This document shows positions 1-6,921 of a stretch of 13,150 nucleotides of DNA, piece after piece. Below the pieces are notes generated by a model. It saw nothing but the letters and a program-made list of their open reading frames with translations. It was not told where the DNA came from and made no database searches. Where the stretch lies: positions 1 to 13,150 of the forward strand of contig DAOVOU010000019.1 of assembly GCA_030629475.1 (NCBI GenBank), given 5' to 3'. Within the stretch, counting starts at the first letter, position 1, and the number at the start of each line of letters is the position of its first letter. Both the position numbers and the translations under genes were made by a program. The DNA is from Desulfobacterales bacterium (lineage in GTDB: Bacteria; Desulfobacterota; Desulfobacteria; Desulfobacterales; C00003060).

Positions 1-1
1 A

Positions 2-1039
2 TTTGAAAGACAAGACCTCAAAGAATCTGCTCGCTATCTCCTCCACATGCTAAGTGTGGCTGGCATGTCACTCGATGATGTTAAGGACGGAAACTGGACA
101 CGAGTTTCGGACAAGAAGCTGATGGAGAGCATAAACAAACATGCTGCCGAGGCATGGCTGGATCAGGTCATCGCCTATTGCGTGCAGGAGAAAATGACAG
201 TGCCGGTCTGTCAGGATGATGCTGAGGTGTTGAGCGATGCCATCCTTGCAGGATATCCGAAGACAAACCATTTGGTCCTCACAACTGACTTTGTTGACAA
301 GCGCAGGAAGCTGTACAAAACAATCAATAAAGTGGGCGTAGCCATTGACTGCTCTGTGCCAAAAGGTGACAGGGCAGCAGACAAGCGCCAACAGCAAGAG
401 GCCTTGAAAGGTTACATGAAAGAGACCTTAAGCAAGGCCGGAAAAACCATGGCGCCTGGCGGGTTTGAGGCACTGTATGAGAAAATCGGCCCCGACATGC
501 GCAGCTTCCGGAATGAGCTGGAGAAGTTGATCGCCTTTGTGGGGGACCGGAAGGAAATTTTACCTTCAGACGTTGAAAGAGTCTCAAAGAGAACCAGGCA
601 GGACCCTATCTATGAGATGACCAATGCCATTGCTGAAAGGGACACAATCAGGGCCCTATTTTTTCTGAACAGCCTTTTGAAAAACAACTTTGTCCCGCTT
701 CAGGTGCTTGCAGCTCTAACCAACCAGATGAGGAAGTTGATCCTGGCCAAAGATTTCATTCATGGCAGGCATGGCGGCGGCTGGAGGCAGGATCTAAGCT
801 ACGCGGCTTTCCAGAAAATCATATTGCCGGAGCTTGAAAAGCGCGAACTAGACTTTTTGACCAGCAAAGCACACCCCTTTGCTATTTACATGACGCTCAA
901 GCAATCAGGCAACTATACCTTTAAAGAGCTCATCAGGACGCTGGAGATCCTCCTTGAGGCTGACATTCGACTGAAGCGTTCCGGCCAGGATGGCAAGATG
1001 GTGATAGAACATGCCATCCTGCGTATCCACGGTGCCTAA
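2..1039 (+). CDS. holA: DNA polymerase III subunit delta (HolA), 3' part only
   Basis: HolA opens the beta sliding clamp within the clamp-loader complex, so it acts in chromosomal replication. The reading frame is open from base 2, with no start inside the window, so the N-terminus lies upstream; an ATG at 47 is probably internal. The 345 visible residues fit the middle and C-terminal part of the family. There is a core strand (LVLTTDFVDKRRKLYK), then the segment FEALYEKIGPDMRSFRNELEKL that resembles the delta lid region. The C-terminal collar-like domain begins around DPIYEMTNAIAERD and continues through ALFFLNSLLKNNFVPLQVLA. The visible part is already as long as complete E. coli delta (343 residues), so the full protein is longer than usual. 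The early segment ESARYLLHMLSVAGMSLDDV looks like a lineage-specific insert. Identification is from recalled family patterns and is fairly secure. Confidence 0.85.
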   Translation, partial: FERQDLKESARYLLHMLSVAGMSLDDVKDGNWTRVSDKKLMESINKHAAEAWLDQVIAYCVQEKMTVPVCQDDAEVLSDAILAGYPKTNHLVLTTDFVDKRRKLYKTINKVGVAIDCSVPKGDRAADKRQQQEALKGYMKETLSKAGKTMAPGGFEALYEKIGPDMRSFRNELEKLIAFVGDRKEILPSDVERVSKRTRQDPIYEMTNAIAERDTIRALFFLNSLLKNNFVPLQVLAALTNQMRKLILAKDFIHGRHGGGWRQDLSYAAFQKIILPELEKRELDFLTSKAHPFAIYMTLKQSGNYTFKELIRTLEILLEADIRLKRSGQDGKMVIEHAILRIHGA

Positions 1040-1051
1040 GGCCCCATGGTT

Positions 1052-1067
1052 GGTTAACCACTTAACC
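1052..1067. repeat. Short hairpin between convergent genes, built from GGTTAA units
   Basis: GGTTAA, a CCAC spacer and TTAACC form a perfect 6-bp stem with a 4-base loop. Read on the minus strand this is GGTTAAGTGGTTAACC, two units of the 8-mer family found at 9067-9082 and 12909-12940. It lies between the convergent ends of holA and the small minus-strand gene, whose stop codon is inside it. No T-run follows, so a terminator role is only possible. Confidence 0.5.
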
Positions 1068-1280
1068 GTCTTCCGGATATATCTCTCTGTAACGCATCTC
1101 CCTTTCAATATCTCTGATTTTCTTGGACAACAACTCTATCATCTCCCTGTCCAGATTCAAGAATTGAACAGCTACACTTTCTAATTTTTTTGCCATTCGA
1201 CCACCGACCGGCAAGATCTTTACGACTTGTGCCCTTAAATCAAAACCTTGTTCGTCTACTTGCAAGATTAACTTGAGCAT
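1062..1280 (-). CDS. Small hypothetical protein, 72 residues
   Basis: I do not recognise a family. The product from the ATG at 1280 is 72 residues and rich in charged residues. Its N-terminal half is beta-like (MLKLILQVDEQGFDLRAQVV). Its C-terminal half is probably a long amphipathic helix (LNLDREMIELLSKKIRDIER), ending in YREIYPEDG. The frame can be extended to a TTG at 1322 (86 residues), but no ribosome site is visible there. GAAGAA just before the ATG is a weak one. The amino acid pattern looks protein-like rather than random, with an alternating hydrophobic N-terminal half and a heptad-like C-terminal half. It converges on holA with only 22 bases between stop codons. It could be a real small gene or a chance open frame. 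Confidence 0.42.
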   Translation of the reverse strand: MLKLILQVDEQGFDLRAQVVKILPVGGRMAKKLESVAVQFLNLDREMIELLSKKIRDIEREMRYREIYPEDG

Positions 1281-1619
1281 TTCTTCGGCTTTATTGCCGC
1301 ACGGCTGAATGCCCTTTCCCAATGAGGTGATTCTGCGTCACCAGCGCGCTGTATGCCGCCAGGGGATGGCGCAGCACCCACATAAGGTTTCAGCGCAATA
1401 GTGACATTTTTTTGACGGCATAAGACAGAACACTAACTGAGACCTTCAACAGAACGTTCAGTATGTGAAGGTCAACCTTCCCGGGGGGTTTCAAAAATAC
1501 GTGTTTGTCAGGGTCGAGCTTCGATTGTTACTCTTGAACTCTGGTATGAATATTGCTGTACCCCACATAAGGATACTACATAATCTTCGCTCTTCCTAAA
1601 GGATCTGGATCGTTTTACT
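1281..1619. other. Intergenic region upstream of the ATPase operon
   Basis: No convincing gene is seen here. Short open stretches exist on both strands (plus 1465-1599, minus 1390-1527), but they overlap each other and none has a good start with a ribosome site. The clearest signal is the sigma-54-type promoter described separately at 1542-1557. The stretch would therefore contain any upstream activator sites and the leader of the operon starting at 1620. Confidence 0.5.
1542..1557 (+). promoter_or_regulatory. Candidate sigma-54 (-24/-12) promoter
   Basis: The sequence TGGTATGAATATTGCT fits the degenerate sigma-54 consensus TGGYAYRNNNNTTGCW at every constrained position. The invariant GG and GC are correctly spaced. 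It points toward the ATPase gene, with a predicted transcription start near 1568 and a leader of about 50 bases before the ATG at 1620. Sigma-54 promoters need an enhancer-binding activator; no such activator gene or clear upstream site is visible here. The call rests on sequence match and position only. Confidence 0.5.
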
Positions 1620-4304
1620 ATGGATAAGAACCAAAAAAATACGGAACCTGCTGATTCAAAGAAAGCCACACAGAGTCCAGCTCCATTGAGAGTCGGTGAA
1701 CTGTTAATCAAAGAGGGACTCGTGACACAGGAGGATGTCGAGAAAGCACTTGCCATTCAAAGGCGTGAAGCAGAAATACGAACACTCCCCTTGGGCCAGA
1801 TTCTTGTCAAAATGGGGGCGTTACCAGAATCTAACCTGGAAGACGTCCTCAACCATCCTGATCTAAGAAAAAATATAGGTGCATCAGCCGTGGAGAAAGG
1901 GCTGATTAGTAAGAGCCAATTGGAATCCTGTTTAAAAAAGAAACAACCGCATCAGCTTATCGGCGAGGTGCTTATAGAGGAGGGGTTAGTTCACCCTGAC
2001 GACTTAGGGAGACTCTTAAAGGAACAGATCAACGCTCCAATGTTTGGAGAGCTGGCGGTAAGACTAAGATTGATCAGTGAAAAGGATTTTGAGGGCGCTC
2101 TGAGAATTCAAAAATCCTATCGTGCATTAGGTGAAATTCTTTGCGATTTAAACCTCGTCACCCCCCTTGACCTAAACTATGTTCTAAACAAGTATAATAA
2201 ACAGATGGAGATCGGTGAGATTCTTTTAACGCTGGGCTACATAAACAAGGAACAACTCAATGTCGCCCGTCAGGAACAGAACTACAGCACAGACTCTCTG
2301 GGGGACATACTGATACGAAAAAAGTTCGTCACTCAGCAACAGCTCTTATCGGCTCTGGCCAGACAGCACAATATCCCTTTTAAGAGCCTGGAAGGATTCG
2401 CGTACAGTGAACAGGGAAAAGATGCCTGTGCCCGTATTATCAGCCAAAAATATGCTGAAAAGCACCTGATTCTGCCAATCACATTAGAAGGTAACAATCT
2501 GACCCTGGCCATGTTTAAACCGGAATATATGCAAGCCGTATACGAGCTAAAGGCTATGTACAGTCATCTTAGTATATCGTGCATACTCATAACAATGGAA
2601 AAATTTGAGGAACTTTTTTCGATCCTTTACAGCAAGCACCTCAGTGGTACGACGTCATTGGATGATGAAGAGGAAATAGAGACTCATGAAGCTGAAGTCG
2701 ATTTCATGGAGCTTAACCTTGAAGAAGGGATTCAAGGAAGGGATGGAGAGGAACCTGTTTACGGGGCTCTGGATATCGAAGCTGAAGAGCTGGTAAATTT
2801 TATCATCAAATACGGCATTATGAATGGCGCAAGCGATATTCACATTGAGCAGGATCGGAAGGACGTAAAACTCCGTTATCGATTAGACGGTGTTCTGCGA
2901 GAGGCGACCATACCATGGCTGAAACGAAAACTCCGAGAAAAAGTCGCTGGTGTTGTTTCCCGCATCAAGATCATGTCAAACCTTGATATTGCTGAAAAAC
3001 GGCTACCGCAAGACGGCGTTTTCCGAATAAACTATTACGATAAAGAAAAAGAGGAGAAAGTGGACCTTGATTTCAGGGTCGCCACATGCCGTGCTATTGT
3101 AGGAGAAAATGTAACGATCCGAATCCTTGACCCCCGCAAGGCCAACGTTGGCCTTGAAAATTTGAACCATTCCCCTCATGTTCTGGAACCGTTTAAAATA
3201 CTCCTTAAAAGCTCTGCTGGGATGATCCTGGTGTGTGGGCCCACAGGAAGCGGGAAGTCTTCAACATTATATGCTGCTCTGCAATACATATATAATCCAG
3301 GTATAAAAATCATAACCGCGGAAGACCCCATCGAATATGGCTTCCCCGGTGTCATGCAAACCCAGATACTCCCCAAAATCAATCTCACCTTTTCAAGGCT
3401 CTTGCGGGCCTTTCTCAGGCTTGACCCTGATGTGATACTCGTGGGTGAGATGCGTGATGAGGAAACAGCAAATATCGGCTTTGACGCCGCTCAAACCGGA
3501 CATCTTCTCCTGAGTACCCTTCATACCAATGATGCTGTAAGCTCTGTCTCACGTCTCCTTGATCTTAATGTGGAACATGGCCAGATAGCCTCCTGCCTGA
3601 TGTGTGTTCTTGCCCAAAGACTGGTACGGAGAATCTGTCCTTCTTGTATTCAAGAATATGTCCCGGGCGATGATGAGTGGGGCATGCTCTTTAAGAGATA
3701 TCCTTCCCATCTGAGGTTTTTTAGGGGGCAGGGTTGTGACGCATGCAACTTTACGGGATATAAAGGACGCACTCTCCTTTCGGAGATTTTTGTTGTAGAC
3801 AAGGAAATTGCCCAGGCCTTGAACAAAGGACTCGACGAGGACGGCATCAAAAAGCTAGCGATAGAAAGCGGCATGAAGACCATGCTTGATGATGGCCTGT
3901 TAAAGCTCAAACAGATAACCCTAACAGAAATTATCAGAATGGTACCTCACGATATGATAAAGGCGTTTCGATCAAGAAGTGACGCTCAGGACACGGCCGA
4001 CTTTCTCATTGAGGGCATGTCGGGCGGTGGCGGACCCTCTATACAAGACGACGCATCGCCGGCCAGCGTTCATATATCCAATCCTGAAGCACAAAGCGCA
4101 ATGGTCGATATCTTGCAGGCAAAATATGAGACACTCAAGGATCAAAACGGGGACACCTCCGGTACCATGGACCCAGTTCTGTTCAAAGAATTTATTACCG
4201 ACAGCTTTTATCTGATCTGTGAAAAACATAGATGTAAAAGTGTGACCTTCAACATTGAAAACAAGGGAGGGAATACTCAGATTTCAGCTATCCCGAAGCC
4301 ATAG
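1620..4304 (+). CDS. GspE/PilB/MshE-type assembly ATPase with eight-fold MshEN-like N-terminal array
   Basis: This is a hexameric cytoplasmic ATPase of the type II secretion/type IV pilus class, expected to power assembly of a pilus or pseudopilus. Residues 23-249 hold eight copies of a 25-residue motif of the form xxGxxLxxxGLVxxxxLxxxLxxQ. The last copy leads into a T2SSE_N-like domain (about 250-340). An acidic linker follows (about 341-385). The ATPase core has Walker A GPTGSGKS at 540-547, an Asp box ITAEDPIEYGFPG, Walker B DPDVILVGEMRD at 602-613 and a His box TGHLLLSTLHTND at 626-638. A zinc tetracysteine is formed by C673, C676, C706 and C709. Residues after about 784 are a non-standard tail. 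At 894 residues it is far longer than usual PilB/GspE (about 500-600). MshEN motifs bind cyclic di-GMP in MshE, so regulation by this messenger is likely but unproven. The ATG at 1620 has a weak upstream AAAGGAT. Confidence 0.9.
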   Translation: MDKNQKNTEPADSKKATQSPAPLRVGELLIKEGLVTQEDVEKALAIQRREAEIRTLPLGQILVKMGALPESNLEDVLNHPDLRKNIGASAVEKGLISKSQLESCLKKKQPHQLIGEVLIEEGLVHPDDLGRLLKEQINAPMFGELAVRLRLISEKDFEGALRIQKSYRALGEILCDLNLVTPLDLNYVLNKYNKQMEIGEILLTLGYINKEQLNVARQEQNYSTDSLGDILIRKKFVTQQQLLSALARQHNIPFKSLEGFAYSEQGKDACARIISQKYAEKHLILPITLEGNNLTLAMFKPEYMQAVYELKAMYSHLSISCILITMEKFEELFSILYSKHLSGTTSLDDEEEIETHEAEVDFMELNLEEGIQGRDGEEPVYGALDIEAEELVNFIIKYGIMNGASDIHIEQDRKDVKLRYRLDGVLREATIPWLKRKLREKVAGVVSRIKIMSNLDIAEKRLPQDGVFRINYYDKEKEEKVDLDFRVATCRAIVGENVTIRILDPRKANVGLENLNHSPHVLEPFKILLKSSAGMILVCGPTGSGKSSTLYAALQYIYNPGIKIITAEDPIEYGFPGVMQTQILPKINLTFSRLLRAFLRLDPDVILVGEMRDEETANIGFDAAQTGHLLLSTLHTNDAVSSVSRLLDLNVEHGQIASCLMCVLAQRLVRRICPSCIQEYVPGDDEWGMLFKRYPSHLRFFRGQGCDACNFTGYKGRTLLSEIFVVDKEIAQALNKGLDEDGIKKLAIESGMKTMLDDGLLKLKQITLTEIIRMVPHDMIKAFRSRSDAQDTADFLIEGMSGGGGPSIQDDASPASVHISNPEAQSAMVDILQAKYETLKDQNGDTSGTMDPVLFKEFITDSFYLICEKHRCKSVTFNIENKGGNTQISAIPKP

Positions 4305-4313
4305 GAGTTAGTT

Positions 4314-5621
4314 TTGTCAAGAAGTCACACAACCAGAACAATTACCATCACGAGCGGAAAAGGAGGGGTTGGAAAGACCAACATTAGTGTCAATCTGGCC
4401 CTCCACCTGGCAACATTGGGTTACCGGACATGCCTATTTGATGCGGATCTCGGATTGGCTAACATCAATATACTATTGGGACTGAATCCTGACCATGACC
4501 TTGAAGATGTGATTTCAAACCGCCACAGTCTTCAGGATATTATCATCAGAAACTATAACCAGATCGACATTATCCCCGGAAGCTCAGGTGTGGAAAAGAT
4601 GGCCAACCTTGAGGGCGTTCAAGTGGAACAACTGATCCGGTCGTTTTCCGAACTCGACGCATACGACTTCTTGCTCTTTGATACATCAGCAGGTGTTTCA
4701 AGAAGCGTCATCGCCTTCTGTCTGGCTTCTTCCGAAGTCGTGCTGGTTATAACTCCCGAGCCCACCTCCCTGACTGATTCCTACGCCCTACTAAAGATAC
4801 TTTCTCTCAACAGATTCAAAGGCAAAGCAAAGATTGTGGTGAATCAGTGTCAAAGTGTCTCAATTGCCAAGCTTGCCTACAATAAGTTCAAAGGGGCCGT
4901 ACAGAAACATCTTGCCATGGATGTCATGCCACTTGGTATCATTATGCAAGATCAAAAAGTGTTGGAGGCAGTCGCAGCACAACAAGCGCTGATACTGCTC
5001 TATCCTAAATCGAACGCTTCCAGGTACATTAAAAATATTACGAAAAATCTTTTGAAAATTCCGCCGGAGGACTTAGAAATTTCCAGCATGATATCATTTT
5101 GGACAAAGTGCCTCCAGGTTATGAAAAGTCCTTTCTTGACTGTTTCCAAAAAAGGAAAAAAAGGAATTGAGCCTAAACCATCAACAGGACATCTGCAGAA
5201 AAGACCGTCGGGCCTCGCGCAAGAGACCGAACAAAAAAGTGTGCCAGAGGAATCGAAAGATCCAGGGGAGCCAGCTCAAGCCACACAAGAAGCTTCTGAT
5301 GGACACCTCACCCAGCTACAGTGCCCTGCAAAAGGAGACCCCACTGTCAGAATACTTGATCCTTCTGAACCTGGAAGCATTGCGCACGCGGAACAGGATA
5401 TCTTTGTGTTAATGCGCAAACTTGTTGACAGTGTCTCATCAGTTTCACAAGAACTCCAGTTGATTAGAAAAGCCATTCAGGAGCAAGGGGGAAATGGGCT
5501 TGAAGTGAACCGGTCAGTTGACCAGAGGTCTGAGGCTCTCCGGCCCAAACCAATAACCCTCGACTTTGACGCTTTTCTAAGACAGCGCGGCAAAAATGTA
5601 AGGAAAGAGGGCAATGAATAA
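4314..5621 (+). CDS. FlhG/MinD-like P-loop ATPase with long C-terminal extension
   Basis: This is a SIMIBI-class ATPase of the MinD/FlhG branch, which positions or counts cell-surface machines through ATP-dependent dimerisation at the membrane. The deviant Walker A SGKGGVGKT spans residues 14-22. DADLGLANINILLGL at 43-57 is typical of FlhG/YlxH. The Walker B-like FDTSAG is at 122-127. The ATPase domain ends near residue 250. Residues 260-435 are a basic, then Pro/Gln/Glu-rich linker plus a probable helix (residues about 365-390, VLMRKLVDSVSSVSQELQLI) and are not normal for the family. The start is TTG at 4314. AGGAG at 4303-4307 overlaps the preceding stop codon and lies six bases from the TTG, which strongly supports this start and translational coupling. 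The DQAxxLR activation helix of true FlhG is not seen at the N-terminus. A pilus or secretion positioning role is inferred from the neighbours. Confidence 0.87.
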   Translation: MSRSHTTRTITITSGKGGVGKTNISVNLALHLATLGYRTCLFDADLGLANINILLGLNPDHDLEDVISNRHSLQDIIIRNYNQIDIIPGSSGVEKMANLEGVQVEQLIRSFSELDAYDFLLFDTSAGVSRSVIAFCLASSEVVLVITPEPTSLTDSYALLKILSLNRFKGKAKIVVNQCQSVSIAKLAYNKFKGAVQKHLAMDVMPLGIIMQDQKVLEAVAAQQALILLYPKSNASRYIKNITKNLLKIPPEDLEISSMISFWTKCLQVMKSPFLTVSKKGKKGIEPKPSTGHLQKRPSGLAQETEQKSVPEESKDPGEPAQATQEASDGHLTQLQCPAKGDPTVRILDPSEPGSIAHAEQDIFVLMRKLVDSVSSVSQELQLIRKAIQEQGGNGLEVNRSVDQRSEALRPKPITLDFDAFLRQRGKNVRKEGNE

Positions 5622-6504
5622 GATCAAGAGGAATAAGAATAAGTTAGTAAAAAGGATTCAACAGATACCGACCCTTCCGATCATTTCCCAAAAAATCATG
5701 ACAATAGTCGGAAACGAAAACGCCTCTTTTGAAGAGCTTGCAAGGATTATCGAAAAAGACCAGGCATTGGCCATTAAGATACTAAAAGTCGCAAATTCGG
5801 CATTTTACGGTTTCCTGAGCAGTATAAGCTCTCTTGAACACGCGTTGGTCATATTGGGTATTAATGAAGTGAAGTCCATCGTACTCGGTTTTTCTGTCCA
5901 AAATTTCTTTTCCCACAGTGAAAGCGATGCCTTCGACCGCACACGATTCTGGAAACATGCGATCATTTGCAGTCAGGTTGCCAAGTTATTGGGGAGACAT
6001 TATAACATGCGAGATGATGACTCCCTCTTTCTTGCTGGACTGATCCACGATATGGGGAAGGTAGTCCTTGATGAATATTTTCATGAAGAGTTTCTGCAAA
6101 TCATCAAACATGTCTGCTCGAACAATAGTACCTTCAGTGAGGCCGAAAGGGAGATACTTGGGACAACCCACTATCAAATCGCAGCAACACTCCTTAAACA
6201 GTGGGATTTCCCTGACAAGGTTATCATGCAGGTTTTATATCATCATGCGCCATGGTATGATGAAAACTATGGGACAAAATCTATCATTATATACCTTGCA
6301 AATATTTTCACAAAATTGTCAGGTTACTCATGCCATACAGATGAGAAGCAGATCGATCCCCATGCTTTTGCGAACTCATCAGAGATCGATTTTATCATCA
6401 AAAGTGGATTCGACCTTGATTACGAAACAATCAAAAACCTCACAAGTCACATCCGGGAATCTATATCAGTGGAGGGCGATAATATCATGAGACTCTTTGA
6501 ATGA
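5614..6504 (+). CDS. HDOD domain protein
   Basis: HDOD proteins are noncatalytic or poorly understood HD-fold signalling proteins, often linked to cyclic-di-GMP, pili and motility. The 296-residue product has a textbook HDOD domain at about residues 15-215. It opens with IPTLPIISQKIMTIV, followed by IIEKDQALAIKILKVANSAF and the HD core AGLIHDMGK, with H145 and D146. Further family-typical histidines are present at H115, H186, H210 and H211, so the metal-site residues look less degraded than in many HDOD proteins. The last 80 residues are an additional helical region of unknown role. The ATG at 5614 lies inside the end of the preceding gene (8-base overlap) with an AAAGAGG ribosome site, so translation is likely coupled. 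No separate receiver or output domain is visible; a scaffold or regulator for the ATPase pair is inferred. Confidence 0.88.
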   Translation: MNKIKRNKNKLVKRIQQIPTLPIISQKIMTIVGNENASFEELARIIEKDQALAIKILKVANSAFYGFLSSISSLEHALVILGINEVKSIVLGFSVQNFFSHSESDAFDRTRFWKHAIICSQVAKLLGRHYNMRDDDSLFLAGLIHDMGKVVLDEYFHEEFLQIIKHVCSNNSTFSEAEREILGTTHYQIAATLLKQWDFPDKVIMQVLYHHAPWYDENYGTKSIIIYLANIFTKLSGYSCHTDEKQIDPHAFANSSEIDFIIKSGFDLDYETIKNLTSHIRESISVEGDNIMRLFE

Positions 6505-6551
6505 CCATCCGATCGATTTGTGAATTCCACGATATCGTATCCACGATCTTA

Positions 6552-6698
6552 CTATTCCATATGATCTGCAGCAGTTGAAAGCCCTTCCTGTATCTTCTCA
6601 ATAACCTGAGCCGACAGGCGGTTAAATTTGAAAACGTCTGACTGTCTGAGCGCATTAGTGAGCCTTAAGAAAAAAGAGGCGGCTTTCTGATCCTTTCG
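6552..6698 (-). pseudogene. Possible gene remnant, no start codon
   Basis: A 48-codon open frame between two stops reads like ordinary protein, including FFLRLTNALRQSDVFKF and RLSAQVIEKIQEGLSTAADH. It has no ATG, GTG or TTG start except an ATG two codons before its end. The pattern suggests two amphipathic helices. I recognise no family. It may be the tail of a decayed gene, a frameshifted gene whose earlier part lies around 6700-6760 in another frame, or a chance open frame. Confidence 0.28.
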
Positions 6699-6760
6699 TT
6701 AGCACATATGAATTTCAAGTCCAGGCCTTTTTCCTTGACTCCCATTCCTTGATTCCATTA

Positions 6761-6835
6761 GTGTTTGTTGTGTTTGTTGAGTTCATTGAGTTTATAGACT
6801 TTTGACACGAGAAACCCAAGAAACACAACAAACTC
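6761..6835. repeat. Imperfect inverted repeat made of 9-bp units
   Basis: The left arm 6761-6783 and right arm 6813-6835 are reverse complements at 20 of 23 positions, around a 29-base loop. The left side is itself a tandem of 9-mers, GTTTGTTGT, GTTTGTTGA, GTTCATTGA and GTTTATAGA (6763-6798). The right side read on the minus strand continues the same 9-mer pattern (GTTTGTTGT, GTTTCTTGG, GTTTCTCGT). It sits 86 bases before the transporter start. Its function is unknown; a large mRNA or DNA hairpin is possible. Confidence 0.7.
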
Positions 6836-6921
6836 AAAAGACTACTTATCGCAAAGAGGCTGCTTGATAAAACTTGACATAAATTCTAAGATCTTATGAA
6901 GACGGACGGTTAAAGAGAACA

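Larger units (their letters stand above)
6505..6921. other. Intergenic region between the HDOD gene and the peptide transporter
   Basis: The 417 bases hold no complete gene. They contain a minus-strand coding-like fragment (6552-6698) and a 9-bp-periodic inverted repeat (6761-6835). A TTGACA hexamer lies at 6874-6879, 43 bases before the transporter start, but no good -10 box follows at normal spacing. A weak hairpin near 6661-6683 followed by TTTCT could end the upstream operon. The change in gene theme across this gap makes it a likely operon boundary. Confidence 0.5.

Noticed and set aside
1390..1599. Overlapping open stretches on both strands upstream of the ATPase (minus 1390-1527, plus 1465-1599)
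   Set aside because: Both strands read as equally plausible protein, neither has a convincing start, and the region carries a promoter match. Chance openness is the simpler explanation.
6068..6490. Second plus-strand frame of 140 codons inside the HDOD gene
   Set aside because: The HDOD frame accounts for this region fully; the alternative is a +1 shadow rich in Ser/Arg with no motif.
6661..6690. Rho-independent terminator after the HDOD gene
   Set aside because: The possible GCCTT/AGAGGC stem is short with a wobble pair and the T-tract is interrupted, so it is too weak for a separate feature.
6874..6902. Sigma-70 promoter with TTGACA before the binding-protein gene
   Set aside because: The -35 hexamer is perfect but no TATAAT-like box lies 16-18 bases downstream, so it is mentioned only within the intergenic entry.
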